From: Candidatus Poribacteria bacterium
GTDB taxonomy: Bacteria > Poribacteria > WGA-4E > WGA-3G
Reading direction: 5' to 3'
Length of the DNA stretch: 64,000 bases
Assembly: GCA_022821495.1 (NCBI GenBank)
Contig: JAJEDN010000105.1
Location: forward strand, 62,001-126,000
Shown in pieces: positions 15,849 to 25,354 of this stretch (its first letter is position 1; each line of letters opens with the position of its first letter). The notes under the pieces are model-generated. The model saw only the letters and a list, made by a program, of their open reading frames with translations, did not search any database and was not told where the DNA came from. Position numbers and translations under genes: made by a program.

Positions 15849-17696
15849 GTGGCACCGAGACTTTCCTATTACGTAGGTGTATGGGTGGTACTCATCGGGT
15901 GCCACCTTACCTTATGGCAATTGCCAGACGCGTTCTGCCAAGAGCGAACTGATACCTCAGACATTACAGCACAGATTCGGGACTATAAAGCACAGTTGGC
16001 TGTGGATGGGACGCGGACTGAAATTCGCTTGAAGCTTGCGAAGGTGTATCTCCAAATCGAGGCTTATGCTGAAGCGGTTGATGCGTATCAACAAGTAATA
16101 ACGCTTACTGAGGCAAATAAGGTTCCGGGAAGCGCGACACTCACATCAAATTCGGATGTCCCTGCGGCTTACTACGGTCTGGGGTTGGCATATACCGGGC
16201 TTGAAAAGTTTGAGGATGCCATAACCGCATATCAGCAAGCCATTGCGTATACACCTGATTCAGCATATACCCATGCAGCTTTAGGGAGTGCTTACGCGAA
16301 TACGCACCGATACACCGAAGCACTCGACGCTTATAAAGTGGCGGTCGCGTTAAATGCCAACGATAAGATGATCCATCATCAAATTGGGAATGTCTATAGT
16401 AAACGTGGAGAGCACGCAGCGGCAATACGACATCAGTTACAGGCAATCGCGCTTGCCCCGGAATTCGCAGCTGCACACTATCGGTTAGGGCTTCTGTATG
16501 CGCAAGAGAAGCGGTGGACTGACGCTATCAACGCGTATCGCACGGCGTACACAAACGATCCAACACTCGTTGAGTCGCTTTATAACCTTGCGCAGGCGTA
16601 TCTCCGGACTGGGGACACTGCAGCGGCGCGTGAACAAATGGCGTTATTTGAGGAACGGAAAGCGGTACTCACACCGCTGCACGAGCTCCTCGGCGCGCTA
16701 CAGCGTACACGGGGCGCGGCTGAACGATCTCAGTTACTTGGCAATATTGGTAGGTACTATCTTAAAAACGGAGACTATGAAAAAGCCGTCTCGGAGTACC
16801 AAAAAGCGATCGGCATGGATCCACAATCGGTTGTTGCTTATAACGGTATTGGTGTTGCCTATACAATGCTTGAGAGATACGAAGATGCAGTGGCTGCGCA
16901 ACAGAAGGTGCTGGAACTTCAACCAGATTTCGCCAAGGCACACGCCGGTCTCGGTTTAGTGTATCTCAGGCAGCATAAGATGGAACTCGCGCTAACGCAT
17001 TACCGGCAGGCAGTCGCACTGGAACCCGAATTGTTAGAGGCGCATCAAAAAATCGCTATAATTCTGCTGAATCAGGCGCGTTATGCGGAAGCGACTGACG
17101 CATATTTGGCAATTATCAGCCTGAAACCAGACGATGCTGAGGCGTATCACAATTTAGGATTGTGTTACGCGCATCAGGCAAAAGCGGGTGATGAAACCTC
17201 AAGATCCGCTGAAAATTTGACAGGTTCAGCATTGGTAGCACTTGAGAAGGCTGTTGATCTTTCGCTATCGGCGGTTCGTGATGTGGCATCGACTGCCCCG
17301 TTGCCAGTTCAGCCACCATTTTTGACCGAGACCTATTATCTGATCGGTGAACTTCGGGCGAGTCAAGGCGATTTCGGTGCGGCAGAGAAGGCTTACTTGG
17401 CATCTGGTTTGCCGAAGGCGTATCATGCGTTGGCGCAGTTAAGTGCGAAGGTTGCCAGCAGAGATAAAGCGGATCCGAAACGTGGGTTAGAAACAGCGCT
17501 GCGTTACGCACAAAAGGCGGTGCATTTGGATCCGAATGTTGCGAGTTATTACAATACACTTGCACTTATTGAATTCCGACGCGGTGATTATCGGCAAGCC
17601 GAGCAGGCGATCCGAAAGGCATTAGCACTTGAACCGAAAAATCCTAACTATCAACAAGGATTAAAACAGATTTCTGATAAATTGGCGGTAGAATAA
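15849..17696 (+). CDS. exported TPR-repeat protein
   Basis: This 615-residue protein starts at GTG 15849, with GGGGAGGA upstream. The N-terminus is hydrophobic with a possible lipobox (L-I-G-C, residue about 18), so it is probably a periplasm-facing lipoprotein or secreted. From about residue 40 to the end it is built of tetratricopeptide repeats: G-L-A-Y-T-G-L-E-K-F-E-D-A, G-I-A-Y-T-P-D-S-A-Y-T-H-A, G-N-V-Y-S-K-R-G-E-H-A-A-A and many more, at least ten. A loop with S-L-S-A-V-R-D-V-A-S interrupts the array near residue 480. TPR arrays are protein-binding scaffolds; partners are unknown. Confidence 0.88.
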   Translation: MAPRLSYYVGVWVVLIGCHLTLWQLPDAFCQERTDTSDITAQIRDYKAQLAVDGTRTEIRLKLAKVYLQIEAYAEAVDAYQQVITLTEANKVPGSATLTSNSDVPAAYYGLGLAYTGLEKFEDAITAYQQAIAYTPDSAYTHAALGSAYANTHRYTEALDAYKVAVALNANDKMIHHQIGNVYSKRGEHAAAIRHQLQAIALAPEFAAAHYRLGLLYAQEKRWTDAINAYRTAYTNDPTLVESLYNLAQAYLRTGDTAAAREQMALFEERKAVLTPLHELLGALQRTRGAAERSQLLGNIGRYYLKNGDYEKAVSEYQKAIGMDPQSVVAYNGIGVAYTMLERYEDAVAAQQKVLELQPDFAKAHAGLGLVYLRQHKMELALTHYRQAVALEPELLEAHQKIAIILLNQARYAEATDAYLAIISLKPDDAEAYHNLGLCYAHQAKAGDETSRSAENLTGSALVALEKAVDLSLSAVRDVASTAPLPVQPPFLTETYYLIGELRASQGDFGAAEKAYLASGLPKAYHALAQLSAKVASRDKADPKRGLETALRYAQKAVHLDPNVASYYNTLALIEFRRGDYRQAEQAIRKALALEPKNPNYQQGLKQISDKLAVE

Positions 17697-17742
17697 CTAC
17701 GCGTTCCTTTTACTGACTACTGATTAAAACGAAAGGACTTAC

Positions 17743-19188
17743 ATGGCATACGATAGCCTTACAGAGTTTGTGAAAGCCTTGGATCGCGCAGGCGAACTCA
17801 AACGCATCAAAACGACTGTATCCCCGGACCTTGAGATTGCTGAGATTACTGATCGCGTGAGTAAAGCGGCGGGTCCTGCTTTGCTGTTTGAAAAGGTTGA
17901 GGGCAGCGATATGCCGCTCCTGATCAATACCTACGGCTCGTTTCAACGGATGGCGATGGCACTCGGTGTTGACGATCTCGGACAGGTCGCATCGGAAATT
18001 GAGCGTATGATTAAATTAGACGCGCCTGATTCGCTCCTTGATAAAGTAAAAATTCTTCGGATGTTGTCTCAATTGACGAATTTTCCACCGAAAACAGTCA
18101 AAAAAGGGGCGTGTCAAGATGTTGTCCTGACCGGTGAGAATGCTTCCTTAGATGTCCTGCCGCTCATTAAATGCTGGCCCCTTGATGCTGACCGCTATAT
18201 TACCTTGCCCCAAGTTTTTACGCATAGTCTCAAAACGGGTCAACGGAATGTTGGCACTTATCGTTTACAGAAGATAACACCACACGCGTTGGCGATGCAT
18301 TGGCAGATTCACCACGATGGTGCCGCGCATCATCGCGAATATCGTCAAGCGGGACAACAGATGCCTGTGGCAATCGCACTCGGGGGTGATCCGGTGATGT
18401 CTTACATCGGTACGGCACCGCTGCCATCTGGCATTGATGAACTCCTATTTGCAGGGTTCCTCCGAAAATCGAATGTGGAGATGGTGCCTGCTAAGACGAT
18501 TGATATGCTTGTGCCTGCGGATGCGGACATCGTGATTGAAGGATATATTGAACCTGATGAGACTTGTATAGAGGGACCCTTTGGCGATCATACGGGGTTT
18601 TATTCCTTGGCAGATGAATATCCACTGATGCACATTACGGCGATTACGCATCGTAAAAACCCTATCTACCAGACAATCATCGTTGGGAAACCGCCGATGG
18701 AGGATTGCTATATGGGGAAGGCGACTGAGCGGATTTTTATGCCGTTGATTAAGACGCAGCTTCCGGAACTTGTGGATATGAATTTGCCTTTGTTCGGCGT
18801 ATTCCACAATTTTGCGCTGATCTCTATTGATAAACGCTACCCGTTTCAAGCTAAGAAAATGATGCACAGTTTTTGGGGACTCGGGCAGCTGATGTTCAGC
18901 AAAATCATCATCGTTGTTGACAAAGATGTGGATGTCCAGAATGTGGAAGAGGTGCTTTTCTACGTTGGCAGTAATGTCGATCCGAAAAGGGATGTGACAA
19001 TTGTTGAAGGCCCCGTTGATGTACTGGATCACGCCTCCCCACTTATGGGTGCTGGGTCTAAGATGGGGATTGATGCCACGACGAAGTGGGCAGAAGAGGG
19101 GTATCAACGCGAATGGCCCGAGGAGATTCGGATGTCTGATGAGATCATCGCGTTGGTTGATGAGAAATGGAAAAAGTATGGATTTTGA
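17743..19188 (+). CDS. UbiD-family prenylated-FMN-dependent decarboxylase
   Basis: This 481-residue protein has the full UbiD fold. The N-terminal F-V-K-A-L-D-R-A-G-E-L-K-R-I starts the family. V-L-P-L-I-K-C-W-P-L-D-A-D and the R-N-V-G-T-Y-R-L-Q segment hold prFMN-binding residues, and E-G-P-F-G-D-H-T-G-F-Y contains the conserved glutamate. UbiD enzymes decarboxylate aromatic acids on the way to ubiquinone or menaquinone. Because mqnE and mqnA of the futalosine pathway lie 9 kb away, a role as the late menaquinone decarboxylase is plausible but unproven. AAAGGA lies five bases upstream and the flavoprotein gene follows by 18 bases. Confidence 0.93.
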   Translation: MAYDSLTEFVKALDRAGELKRIKTTVSPDLEIAEITDRVSKAAGPALLFEKVEGSDMPLLINTYGSFQRMAMALGVDDLGQVASEIERMIKLDAPDSLLDKVKILRMLSQLTNFPPKTVKKGACQDVVLTGENASLDVLPLIKCWPLDADRYITLPQVFTHSLKTGQRNVGTYRLQKITPHALAMHWQIHHDGAAHHREYRQAGQQMPVAIALGGDPVMSYIGTAPLPSGIDELLFAGFLRKSNVEMVPAKTIDMLVPADADIVIEGYIEPDETCIEGPFGDHTGFYSLADEYPLMHITAITHRKNPIYQTIIVGKPPMEDCYMGKATERIFMPLIKTQLPELVDMNLPLFGVFHNFALISIDKRYPFQAKKMMHSFWGLGQLMFSKIIIVVDKDVDVQNVEEVLFYVGSNVDPKRDVTIVEGPVDVLDHASPLMGAGSKMGIDATTKWAEEGYQREWPEEIRMSDEIIALVDEKWKKYGF

Positions 19189-19206
19189 GAAGTTAGGAGA
19201 GAAACG

Positions 19207-20277
19207 ATGGCAGAAACGATTTACGATGTCGCAGTCATTGGTGCGGGACCCGCAGGCACACAAGCCGCCGTCTCAGCCAGCCATCAGATGCGACATGTCT
19301 TGGTGCTACATTCTGGGAAGGTGAGTTTTAGTCGCGGTCGCGCGTACTGGTCAAAGTCGGTAGAGATTGAAGACGCGCCGGTCTTTCCAGGTATCATTGG
19401 ACCGCACTTTGCAAAGGAACTCATGAAGTGGATGGAGAGCCGACCGGTTGTTGATTTCATGCTCGGATCGGAGAAGCGAAAAACCGGTATTGAGATATGC
19501 GACGGTTTGGTACAAAAACTCACCCGGAACGGTGATCTCTTTGAACTCGAAGCCTCTACAAAAACACTGAAACAAAATACACCTTTAGAGGTTACGCGTT
19601 TTAAATCTCGGACTGTCGTTGTTGCCGCTGGGTTTGATGACAAATGGCCCGATATTGAGTTTGAAGCGGGTGAAGAACGCTTGTATAAGCAGTATGCTAC
19701 GGTTTTTCGCTATGCTGGGAACAAAAAAGGGTGGCACGTCTGCATCCGTTGTGATGGACACCTCCATGTCAATGAACATTTGGCGCTCCTTGGTGTGGGA
19801 GACTATATTTATGAAGCAGCGATCGGTGCGCAAGATTTTACAGACAAAATCACAATTCTAACGAACGGCAGACCGCACGGTATGTCGCCGCCTGTGTTAG
19901 AACAGGTGAAGGCACGTAAAATTAATATCATTGAGACGAAAATTAAACGGCATATTGGTGAAAAAACTGACCTTTTGGGGTTTGAGATGGTTGATGGAAC
20001 AGAGTTGTTTTTCCATGGTTTCCTTGTTGATGAAGGGCTAATCCCGAATACGAAGTTCCTTGAGGGGTGGGATTACCAGAAAGATGAGGAAGGTTTAATC
20101 GTCGCAAACGAGGATATGCAGATGTTAGATGGCAATGGGGACCCAATTCCTGGATTGTTTGCCGCTGGTGATATTATATCCGGTGAACGAAACCTCATCG
20201 CTACAGCGTTTGCGCTCGGGCAGGAGGCGGGTTTGTCTGCTTCGGACTCCTTGCGTCGCTGGCATTTTCCACATTAG
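19207..20277 (+). CDS. thioredoxin-reductase-like FAD/NAD(P) oxidoreductase
   Basis: This 356-residue flavoprotein begins with the FAD Rossmann motif V-I-G-A-G-P-A-G-T-Q-A-A. A C-I-R-C-D-G motif near residue 180 is in the position of the redox-active C-x-x-C-D of thioredoxin reductase. L-L-G-V-G-D-Y opens the NAD(P) domain but lacks the usual third glycine, so cofactor choice is uncertain. P-G-L-F-A-A-G-D-I-I-S-G near the C-terminus is the second FAD motif. It is probably a disulfide reductase in the cytoplasm. Spacing suggests an operon with ubiD before it and polA 18 bases after it. Confidence 0.85.
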   Translation: MAETIYDVAVIGAGPAGTQAAVSASHQMRHVLVLHSGKVSFSRGRAYWSKSVEIEDAPVFPGIIGPHFAKELMKWMESRPVVDFMLGSEKRKTGIEICDGLVQKLTRNGDLFELEASTKTLKQNTPLEVTRFKSRTVVVAAGFDDKWPDIEFEAGEERLYKQYATVFRYAGNKKGWHVCIRCDGHLHVNEHLALLGVGDYIYEAAIGAQDFTDKITILTNGRPHGMSPPVLEQVKARKINIIETKIKRHIGEKTDLLGFEMVDGTELFFHGFLVDEGLIPNTKFLEGWDYQKDEEGLIVANEDMQMLDGNGDPIPGLFAAGDIISGERNLIATAFALGQEAGLSASDSLRRWHFPH

Positions 20278-20295
20278 GAGGCACCCATAGGGATA

Positions 20296-23169
20296 ATGCA
20301 AAACGGGCAAAAAGACACTGTCTATATTATTGATACACATGCCGAAATATTTCGTGCTTACTACGCAATTCGCAACGGATTGACGAGTAGTGTCACCGGC
20401 GAAGCGACCCATGCTGTATTCGGGTTCACAGGTACACTGATTCGGATTTTAACCGAACTTCAGGCAAAGTATGTCGTTGCTGCGATTGATACGCCGGGTG
20501 GCACGTTTCGCAATGAACTCTATTCGGAATACAAGGCGAATCGTTCTCCGCCGCCGGATGATCTCGTAACCCAGATTCATCGCATCTTGCAATTGCTTGA
20601 GGCGTTTGGCATCTTGACGCTCGGTAAACCTGAATTGGAGGCAGATGACATCATCGCCTCTGTTACACAGGTAGTACTTGACGATCCAGACACACAGGAT
20701 GTTGATGTGACTATCATTTCCAGAGACAAAGACCTTGAACAACTTCTCGGTGATCGAGTGGTAATGCTTGACCTCCACAACGATAAGATTATTGATGAAC
20801 GGTCGTTATGGGAGACGAAAGGCATAAAACCGTCACAGGTCGTTGATGTCCTTGCGTTGATGGGAGATACCTCTGACAACGTCCCTGGGGTCGAAAAAAT
20901 AGGCTTGAAAACCGCTGCACAATTGATTCAGCAGTATGGGTCTATTAACGGTATTTTTGATAATATTGATAAGATTAAGGGGAAACGTCGCGAAAATTTA
21001 GAGAAGGCACGCTCGCAACTCCCTCTTTCACAGGAACTTGTAACCTTGAAGCGGGATGCTGCTTTGGACTTTTCTTTGGAGCAGGCACGTGTTAAACCGC
21101 TTGATCTCCAGAAAATCCTTCCACTACTTCAGGAATTAGAACTCAAACGTTATGAGCAGGTTGTGACGAAACTTGCAGGCGAGGATGCTGAGTCCGTTGC
21201 CACACCGATGACGCGTAAGGAACGGATTGCGGAATTGGCAGAGAAAAAGGGTGCTATTTTAGACAAGGGGCGTTACGGTACCGCCGAAACAGGCGATTAT
21301 TCTGCAATTGTTACGCTTGACCAATTGAACACCCTTGTTGAGACGCTATCAACACAAGAAATTATCTGTTTTGATACGGAAACAGATGGCTTAGAACGTG
21401 AATCAACGCTTTGTGGGTTAAGTTTCTCGTGGAAACCGAAGCATGGTGTCTACGTCCCCGTTCGTTCGCCTCAACCAGAAAACCATTTGGATAGAGATAC
21501 CGTGCTTTCGGCACTTAAGCCGATTCTGGAGGATCCCGCCGTACCGAAATGTGGGCATAATTTGAAGTTTGATGCAGGTATTCTTATCAGGAACGGTGTC
21601 AAACTCCAAGGGGTCGTTTTTGACACGATGCTCGCGAGTCAATTGGTGGACGCACGGACACCGTCCCACAACCTTGATACGTTGGCACTGCTCCATTTAG
21701 AGCATAAAATGATCTCTTTTGAAGAACTAACAACCGATCCAAACGATCTGACCCCTCCTGATGAAGCGAAACAATTGGATGGACTGTTCGCGGCAGAGGA
21801 CACACAACGGCGGACGATTGATCAAGTCGCTTTAGAGAAAGCGACCGTTTACGCTGCAGAGGATGCTGATATCGCGCTGCGCCTCTATCATTTCCTTGTG
21901 CCAAAACTCGAGGAGATCGGCATTACGGAATTAGTGCGTAATATCGAATCTCCCCTGGCTCCTATTCTCGCAGAGATGGAATATAATGGCATCGTTTGCG
22001 ATAGGGATGAACTCAAACGCCAAAGCAAGGTTATTGAAAAACTTGTTAAGGATCGACACAATGAGATACATGAAATTGTGGGTCATCCGTTTAACATTGA
22101 TTCGCCACACCAACTTGCCCCAGTACTTTTTGAGGAACTCGGTTTCAAACCTGTGAAACGCACACAGGGTGGTAAAGTTTCGACGGATGTAACCGTGTTA
22201 GAGGCGCTCTCTCTGAAAGAGGATGTGGACGACCCAAAAACGAGTGTGCCGCGCTTGATTATTGAATATCGTCGGTATCGTAAGTTACAAAGTACCTATC
22301 TTGCACAACTCCAGAGTGCTGTTGATGAGAAAACAGATCGTATCCATACACATCTCTATCAGTTAACAACGGCAACGGGTCGTTTGAAATCCGACGGTCC
22401 GAACCTACAGAATATCCCTGTCCGGACGGAGATTGGCAGACAGTTGCGCCGTGCTTTTAAAGCACCGGAGGGACATAAGTTAATCTGTGCAGACTATTCA
22501 CAGATAGAGCTTCGTATTCTTGCCCACTTTAGTGAAGATGAAAGTTTAATAAAGACTTTCACTGAAAATTTAGACATCCATACAGCAGTTGCCTCACAGG
22601 TGTTTGAGATGCCGACTGAATTGGTTACGCGGGAGCTTCGCGATAAAGCAAAGACGATCAACTTTGGTATCATCTATGGGGTTTCTCCAACCGGGCTTTC
22701 ACGTCGGATAAAAGGGATGAGTGTGAAGGAGGCATCAGCCCTCATTGATGATTACAAGATGCGTTTCCCTGGAATAGATCGGTTTCTGCAGCAATGTGTC
22801 CAACAGGCATCGGATCACGGATATGTTACTACGCTCACGGGTAGACGTCGCGCGATTCCTGAAATCTATGCGACCCATCGAAGTCGGCGCAGCCTCGGTG
22901 AACGGTTGGCGATTAATACGGTAGTGCAGGGTTCCGCTGCGGATCTGATGAAAGCGGCGATGGTCTATGTCCAACGCCGAATTGATACAGATAAACTGCC
23001 AATGAAAATGCTGCTACAGATTCATGACGAGTTGGTACTTGAGACGCCAGAACCGCTTGCGGAGGAACATGCTGAGATTGTTTGTGAGGAAATGGAAAAT
23101 GCGATGTCGTTGCTTGTACCGCTTCAGACGGAGGCGGGAATTGGGGATGATTGGATGACTGCCAAGTAA
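20296..23169 (+). CDS. polA: DNA polymerase I
   Basis: The 957-residue protein has all three domains. Residues 1-290 form the 5'-3' flap exonuclease (Y-I-I-D-T-H-A, D-T-P-G-G-T-F-R, L-E-A-D-D, G-D-T-S-D-N-V-P-G). Residues about 350-520 are the 3'-5' proofreading domain, with its acidic residues intact (F-D-T-E-T-D near 358, N-L-K-F-D, and A-E-D-A-D). Residues about 560-957 are the polymerase, with D-Y-S-Q-I-E-L-R-I near 732 and H-D-E-L-V-L-E near 910. It repairs and fills gaps during replication. Length is typical. The AGGAGG 13 bases before the ATG overlaps the preceding stop, so translation may be coupled to the flavoprotein. Confidence 0.97.
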   Translation: MQNGQKDTVYIIDTHAEIFRAYYAIRNGLTSSVTGEATHAVFGFTGTLIRILTELQAKYVVAAIDTPGGTFRNELYSEYKANRSPPPDDLVTQIHRILQLLEAFGILTLGKPELEADDIIASVTQVVLDDPDTQDVDVTIISRDKDLEQLLGDRVVMLDLHNDKIIDERSLWETKGIKPSQVVDVLALMGDTSDNVPGVEKIGLKTAAQLIQQYGSINGIFDNIDKIKGKRRENLEKARSQLPLSQELVTLKRDAALDFSLEQARVKPLDLQKILPLLQELELKRYEQVVTKLAGEDAESVATPMTRKERIAELAEKKGAILDKGRYGTAETGDYSAIVTLDQLNTLVETLSTQEIICFDTETDGLERESTLCGLSFSWKPKHGVYVPVRSPQPENHLDRDTVLSALKPILEDPAVPKCGHNLKFDAGILIRNGVKLQGVVFDTMLASQLVDARTPSHNLDTLALLHLEHKMISFEELTTDPNDLTPPDEAKQLDGLFAAEDTQRRTIDQVALEKATVYAAEDADIALRLYHFLVPKLEEIGITELVRNIESPLAPILAEMEYNGIVCDRDELKRQSKVIEKLVKDRHNEIHEIVGHPFNIDSPHQLAPVLFEELGFKPVKRTQGGKVSTDVTVLEALSLKEDVDDPKTSVPRLIIEYRRYRKLQSTYLAQLQSAVDEKTDRIHTHLYQLTTATGRLKSDGPNLQNIPVRTEIGRQLRRAFKAPEGHKLICADYSQIELRILAHFSEDESLIKTFTENLDIHTAVASQVFEMPTELVTRELRDKAKTINFGIIYGVSPTGLSRRIKGMSVKEASALIDDYKMRFPGIDRFLQQCVQQASDHGYVTTLTGRRRAIPEIYATHRSRRSLGERLAINTVVQGSAADLMKAAMVYVQRRIDTDKLPMKMLLQIHDELVLETPEPLAEEHAEIVCEEMENAMSLLVPLQTEAGIGDDWMTAK

Positions 23170-23195
23170 GATTTTCCCATAAATAAAAATTAAAA

Positions 23196-23224
23196 TTGAC
23201 AAATAACAAAAGTTGTGATATAAT
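23196..23224 (+). promoter_or_regulatory. consensus sigma-70 promoter downstream of polA
   Basis: TTGACA (23196-23201), 17 bases and TATAAT (23219-23224) are exact matches. The next gene starts about 350 bases further on, so this promoter makes either a long leader for the RRM gene or a separate small RNA. Confidence 0.75.
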
Positions 23225-23577
23225 TTATTGTAAATTTTAAGGGAAATGTGGATAATGTCCGCTGGCAAAGTTACGAGTAGTGTTTTGACAGTTTTATGGT
23301 TTGGAACGCAAATCACTGACATTTATGTAAAGTGAAGCGGTTTCGGACAAGAGATTGATGAACGTTGATTTTTGCCAATCTTTCCTATGCTTGCTGCCAA
23401 ATTTCTGCCTTTGAAAATGCTGACAGTGCTCAGTTTTCTCATTTTCCCATATTTTCATTCCCTATTCCGGTGCTTTGAGAAACATCGGTCCCGATGGACG
23501 CATTGTGTGTCCCTGTTGTGGGCTGTATGTCGTATGATGTCGGTTAGGGTACATTAATTTCTAAAAGGAGAAACGAG
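23225..23577 (+). other. long leader or possible small RNA ahead of the RRM gene
   Basis: This 353-base stretch lies between a consensus promoter and the RRM gene and holds no convincing gene. A short frame encoding C-P-C-C-G near 23500-23523 has no ribosome binding site. No riboswitch motif was recognised. Long leaders are common for cold-inducible RNA-binding proteins, so post-transcriptional control is a reasonable idea. Confidence 0.4.
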
Positions 23578-23880
23578 ATGAATATCTACGTTGGCAACGT
23601 GCCTTACGCAGCCACGGAAGAAGACCTCGAAACGCTCTTTGGCGAGTATGGACCTGTTGCTACCGCTACGATTATTCGTGATCGGTACGATGGTCGCTCC
23701 AAAGGGTTTGGATTTGTTGAAATGGAAAACCAAGAGGATGGCGAGCGAGCGATAGAAGCGTTGGACGGACAAGAAATGATGGGACGTCCTCTAAAAGTCA
23801 ACCCGGCGCGCCCTCGCACGGAGCGTCGTGAACCGCGTCGGTACGAAGATCATGGAGGCGCAGACGACAGCGAGATGTAG
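23578..23880 (+). CDS. RRM RNA-binding protein
   Basis: This 100-residue protein has one RNA recognition motif. RNP2 is I-Y-V-G-N-V (residues 3-8) and RNP1 is K-G-F-G-F-V-E-M (about 42-49), with the aromatic residues that stack on RNA bases. A short tail rich in Arg and Glu follows. Similar Rbp proteins in cyanobacteria and planctomycetes bind RNA and often rise in the cold. AAGGAG lies eight bases before the ATG. It is monocistronic, with convergent transcription from the LamG gene. Confidence 0.93.
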   Translation: MNIYVGNVPYAATEEDLETLFGEYGPVATATIIRDRYDGRSKGFGFVEMENQEDGERAIEALDGQEMMGRPLKVNPARPRTERREPRRYEDHGGADDSEM

Positions 23881-24121
23881 TCTGTTTTGCCCAGACTTCA
23901 GTGCCACTGCACTTGTGTGAATTTGTGGAATTGAAAAAGCACTGCAGAGGATATAACACCTTCTGCAGATGGTAGATTTTGCCCCGGTTATGGGATCTGT
24001 TTTATAGATAGGTCTTGATCCGGGGCTTATCTGTACAGGTGCTGAGAGAATAGGGTGGGGAAGCAGTATTTGGTACCATTTCCCCAAAATTCCATCCGCT
24101 GCTAAGAATTGCCTGATACGC

Positions 24122-24889
24122 TTACTGCTTGAGGGAACCCCAAGTTACAGCGAGTTTACCTGCGGGTTCTACGGCAACGCCTAAGGCAGTCAAGCCGTTA
24201 TTCATGAGGTCAGCGATATCGTCGTCGCTCAAAGGTGCGTGGAAAAGACCGACTTCGTCCATTGCGCCTGTAAACCAGTTGCCGCTACCGTCCCAAATGC
24301 CGCAACCCCCGATATTGACATTAAAATCAGATCTGCCGTGATTGATCCAGTTCCCCTCTACCGTCGTCGCGTTGCCATCAATATAGACCTTCGTAAAATT
24401 TCGTGTAGCGACAGCGGCGACATGGTGCCACTCACCCGGCGGATGTTCGTATGCGTTATTATTACTACCGGCTGTGGGTGTCCATAGCGCAACAGTAGTC
24501 GGGTTAATAAAACCGAATTCTGGAGAATCGTTCTGGCCTATCAAGCCAATACGATTGGAGGTGATATTCCCCGGTTTCACCCAAGCGACGACTGTAAATT
24601 CACGCACACCGTTGAGAAGTTTTTGGTTGGTATTGACACAGTTCCCTACGCCATCAAAGCCTAAGGCACCGCCAAATCGACCGTCTACCCAAATCGGTGC
24701 GTTGACGATCGTACCGTGGTTATTGTTTCCTGACGAGTCCATTGCCATATTTCCGCCACCGTCATCGAAGAGCCAAATACCCATAACACTTTTCTGGTCA
24801 ATTTCGGCATTACTGCTATTCACAGCGACGAGACTTATAGCCATCAGTCCGAGACTGAACAGGACAACTGTTAAAGCATTAAATTTCAT
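24122..24889 (-). CDS. secreted LamG/concanavalin-fold protein
   Basis: This 255-residue protein begins at ATG 24889; an in-frame GTG at 24904 lies inside the GAGAGGA ribosome binding site and is rejected. A signal peptide (M-K-F-N-A-L-T-V-V-L-F-S-L-G-L-M-A) is followed by the LamG-like jelly roll: G-I-W-L-F-D-D-G-G-G-N-M-A-M-D-S-S-G-N-N-N-H-G, F-T-V-V-A-W-V-K-P-G, W-H-H-V-A-A-V and D-E-V-G-L-F. The domain usually binds glycans or host surfaces. The protein ends E-P-A-G-K-L-A-V-T-W-G-S-L-K-Q, the same tail as the two DUF1080-like proteins although the fold family differs. Confidence 0.85.
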   Translation of the reverse strand: MKFNALTVVLFSLGLMAISLVAVNSSNAEIDQKSVMGIWLFDDGGGNMAMDSSGNNNHGTIVNAPIWVDGRFGGALGFDGVGNCVNTNQKLLNGVREFTVVAWVKPGNITSNRIGLIGQNDSPEFGFINPTTVALWTPTAGSNNNAYEHPPGEWHHVAAVATRNFTKVYIDGNATTVEGNWINHGRSDFNVNIGGCGIWDGSGNWFTGAMDEVGLFHAPLSDDDIADLMNNGLTALGVAVEPAGKLAVTWGSLKQ

Positions 24890-25087
24890 CTTAATTCCTC
24901 TCACTTTCTTTAGAGATTTACCGCGACACAGCGCGGATCTATTTTGTTGTCTAATCCGCTGTTTGTAAAACTATCAGTGCGCGTTAGATTGCCTGATGTT
25001 CCCCGCAACGTTAAAAATAGGAGATAAATACATTTTTACATATTTTGCATAAAAATGCAAGTTTTTTTTCTAACGACGCTATTACAT

Positions 25088-25256
25088 TATTATAACCTAA
25101 GTTGCCACCTGTAGCACAAACTTCAGAGTTTGTGGCTGTGAATGCGCAAACTAAAAGTTTACGCGACGATCCGTTCGCAGCTCATCAACGCTTTTTACTC
25201 AAAAACAGGGGCTGCCTACGCGACATCTTATAAGTAGCAACTTGAGTTATTATAAC
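25088..25256. repeat. MITE-like element with imperfect terminal inverted repeats
   Basis: About 169 bases are bounded by TTATAACCTAAGTTGCCAC and the inverse of TTATAATAACTCAAGTTGCTAC. Inside are short inverted pairs such as ACAAACT/AGTTTGT (25116-25133) and CGCAAACT/AGTTTACG. There is no coding capacity. It fills much of the 450-base gap between LamG and trpS; the rest of that gap shows nothing recognisable. Confidence 0.55.
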
Positions 25257-25354
25257 ACATAACGATATTGATTTTCAAAAGAATTTAACACAACTATTTC
25301 TGACACCGATTCTGTGTTAAAGAGAAGTCCAGGCGGTTATATCTTGCCTTTTGA

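Noticed and set aside
23372..23557. Short open frames, one with C-P-C-C-G, in the RRM leader
   Set aside because: No ribosome binding site, stops nearby, and the zinc-ribbon-like run is too short to support a gene.
24041..24090. GCTGAGAG resembling the conserved CUGAGA of a TPP riboswitch
   Set aside because: The second thi-box half (ACCUGAUCUGG-type) is absent and no thiamine gene follows; it lies between convergent genes.
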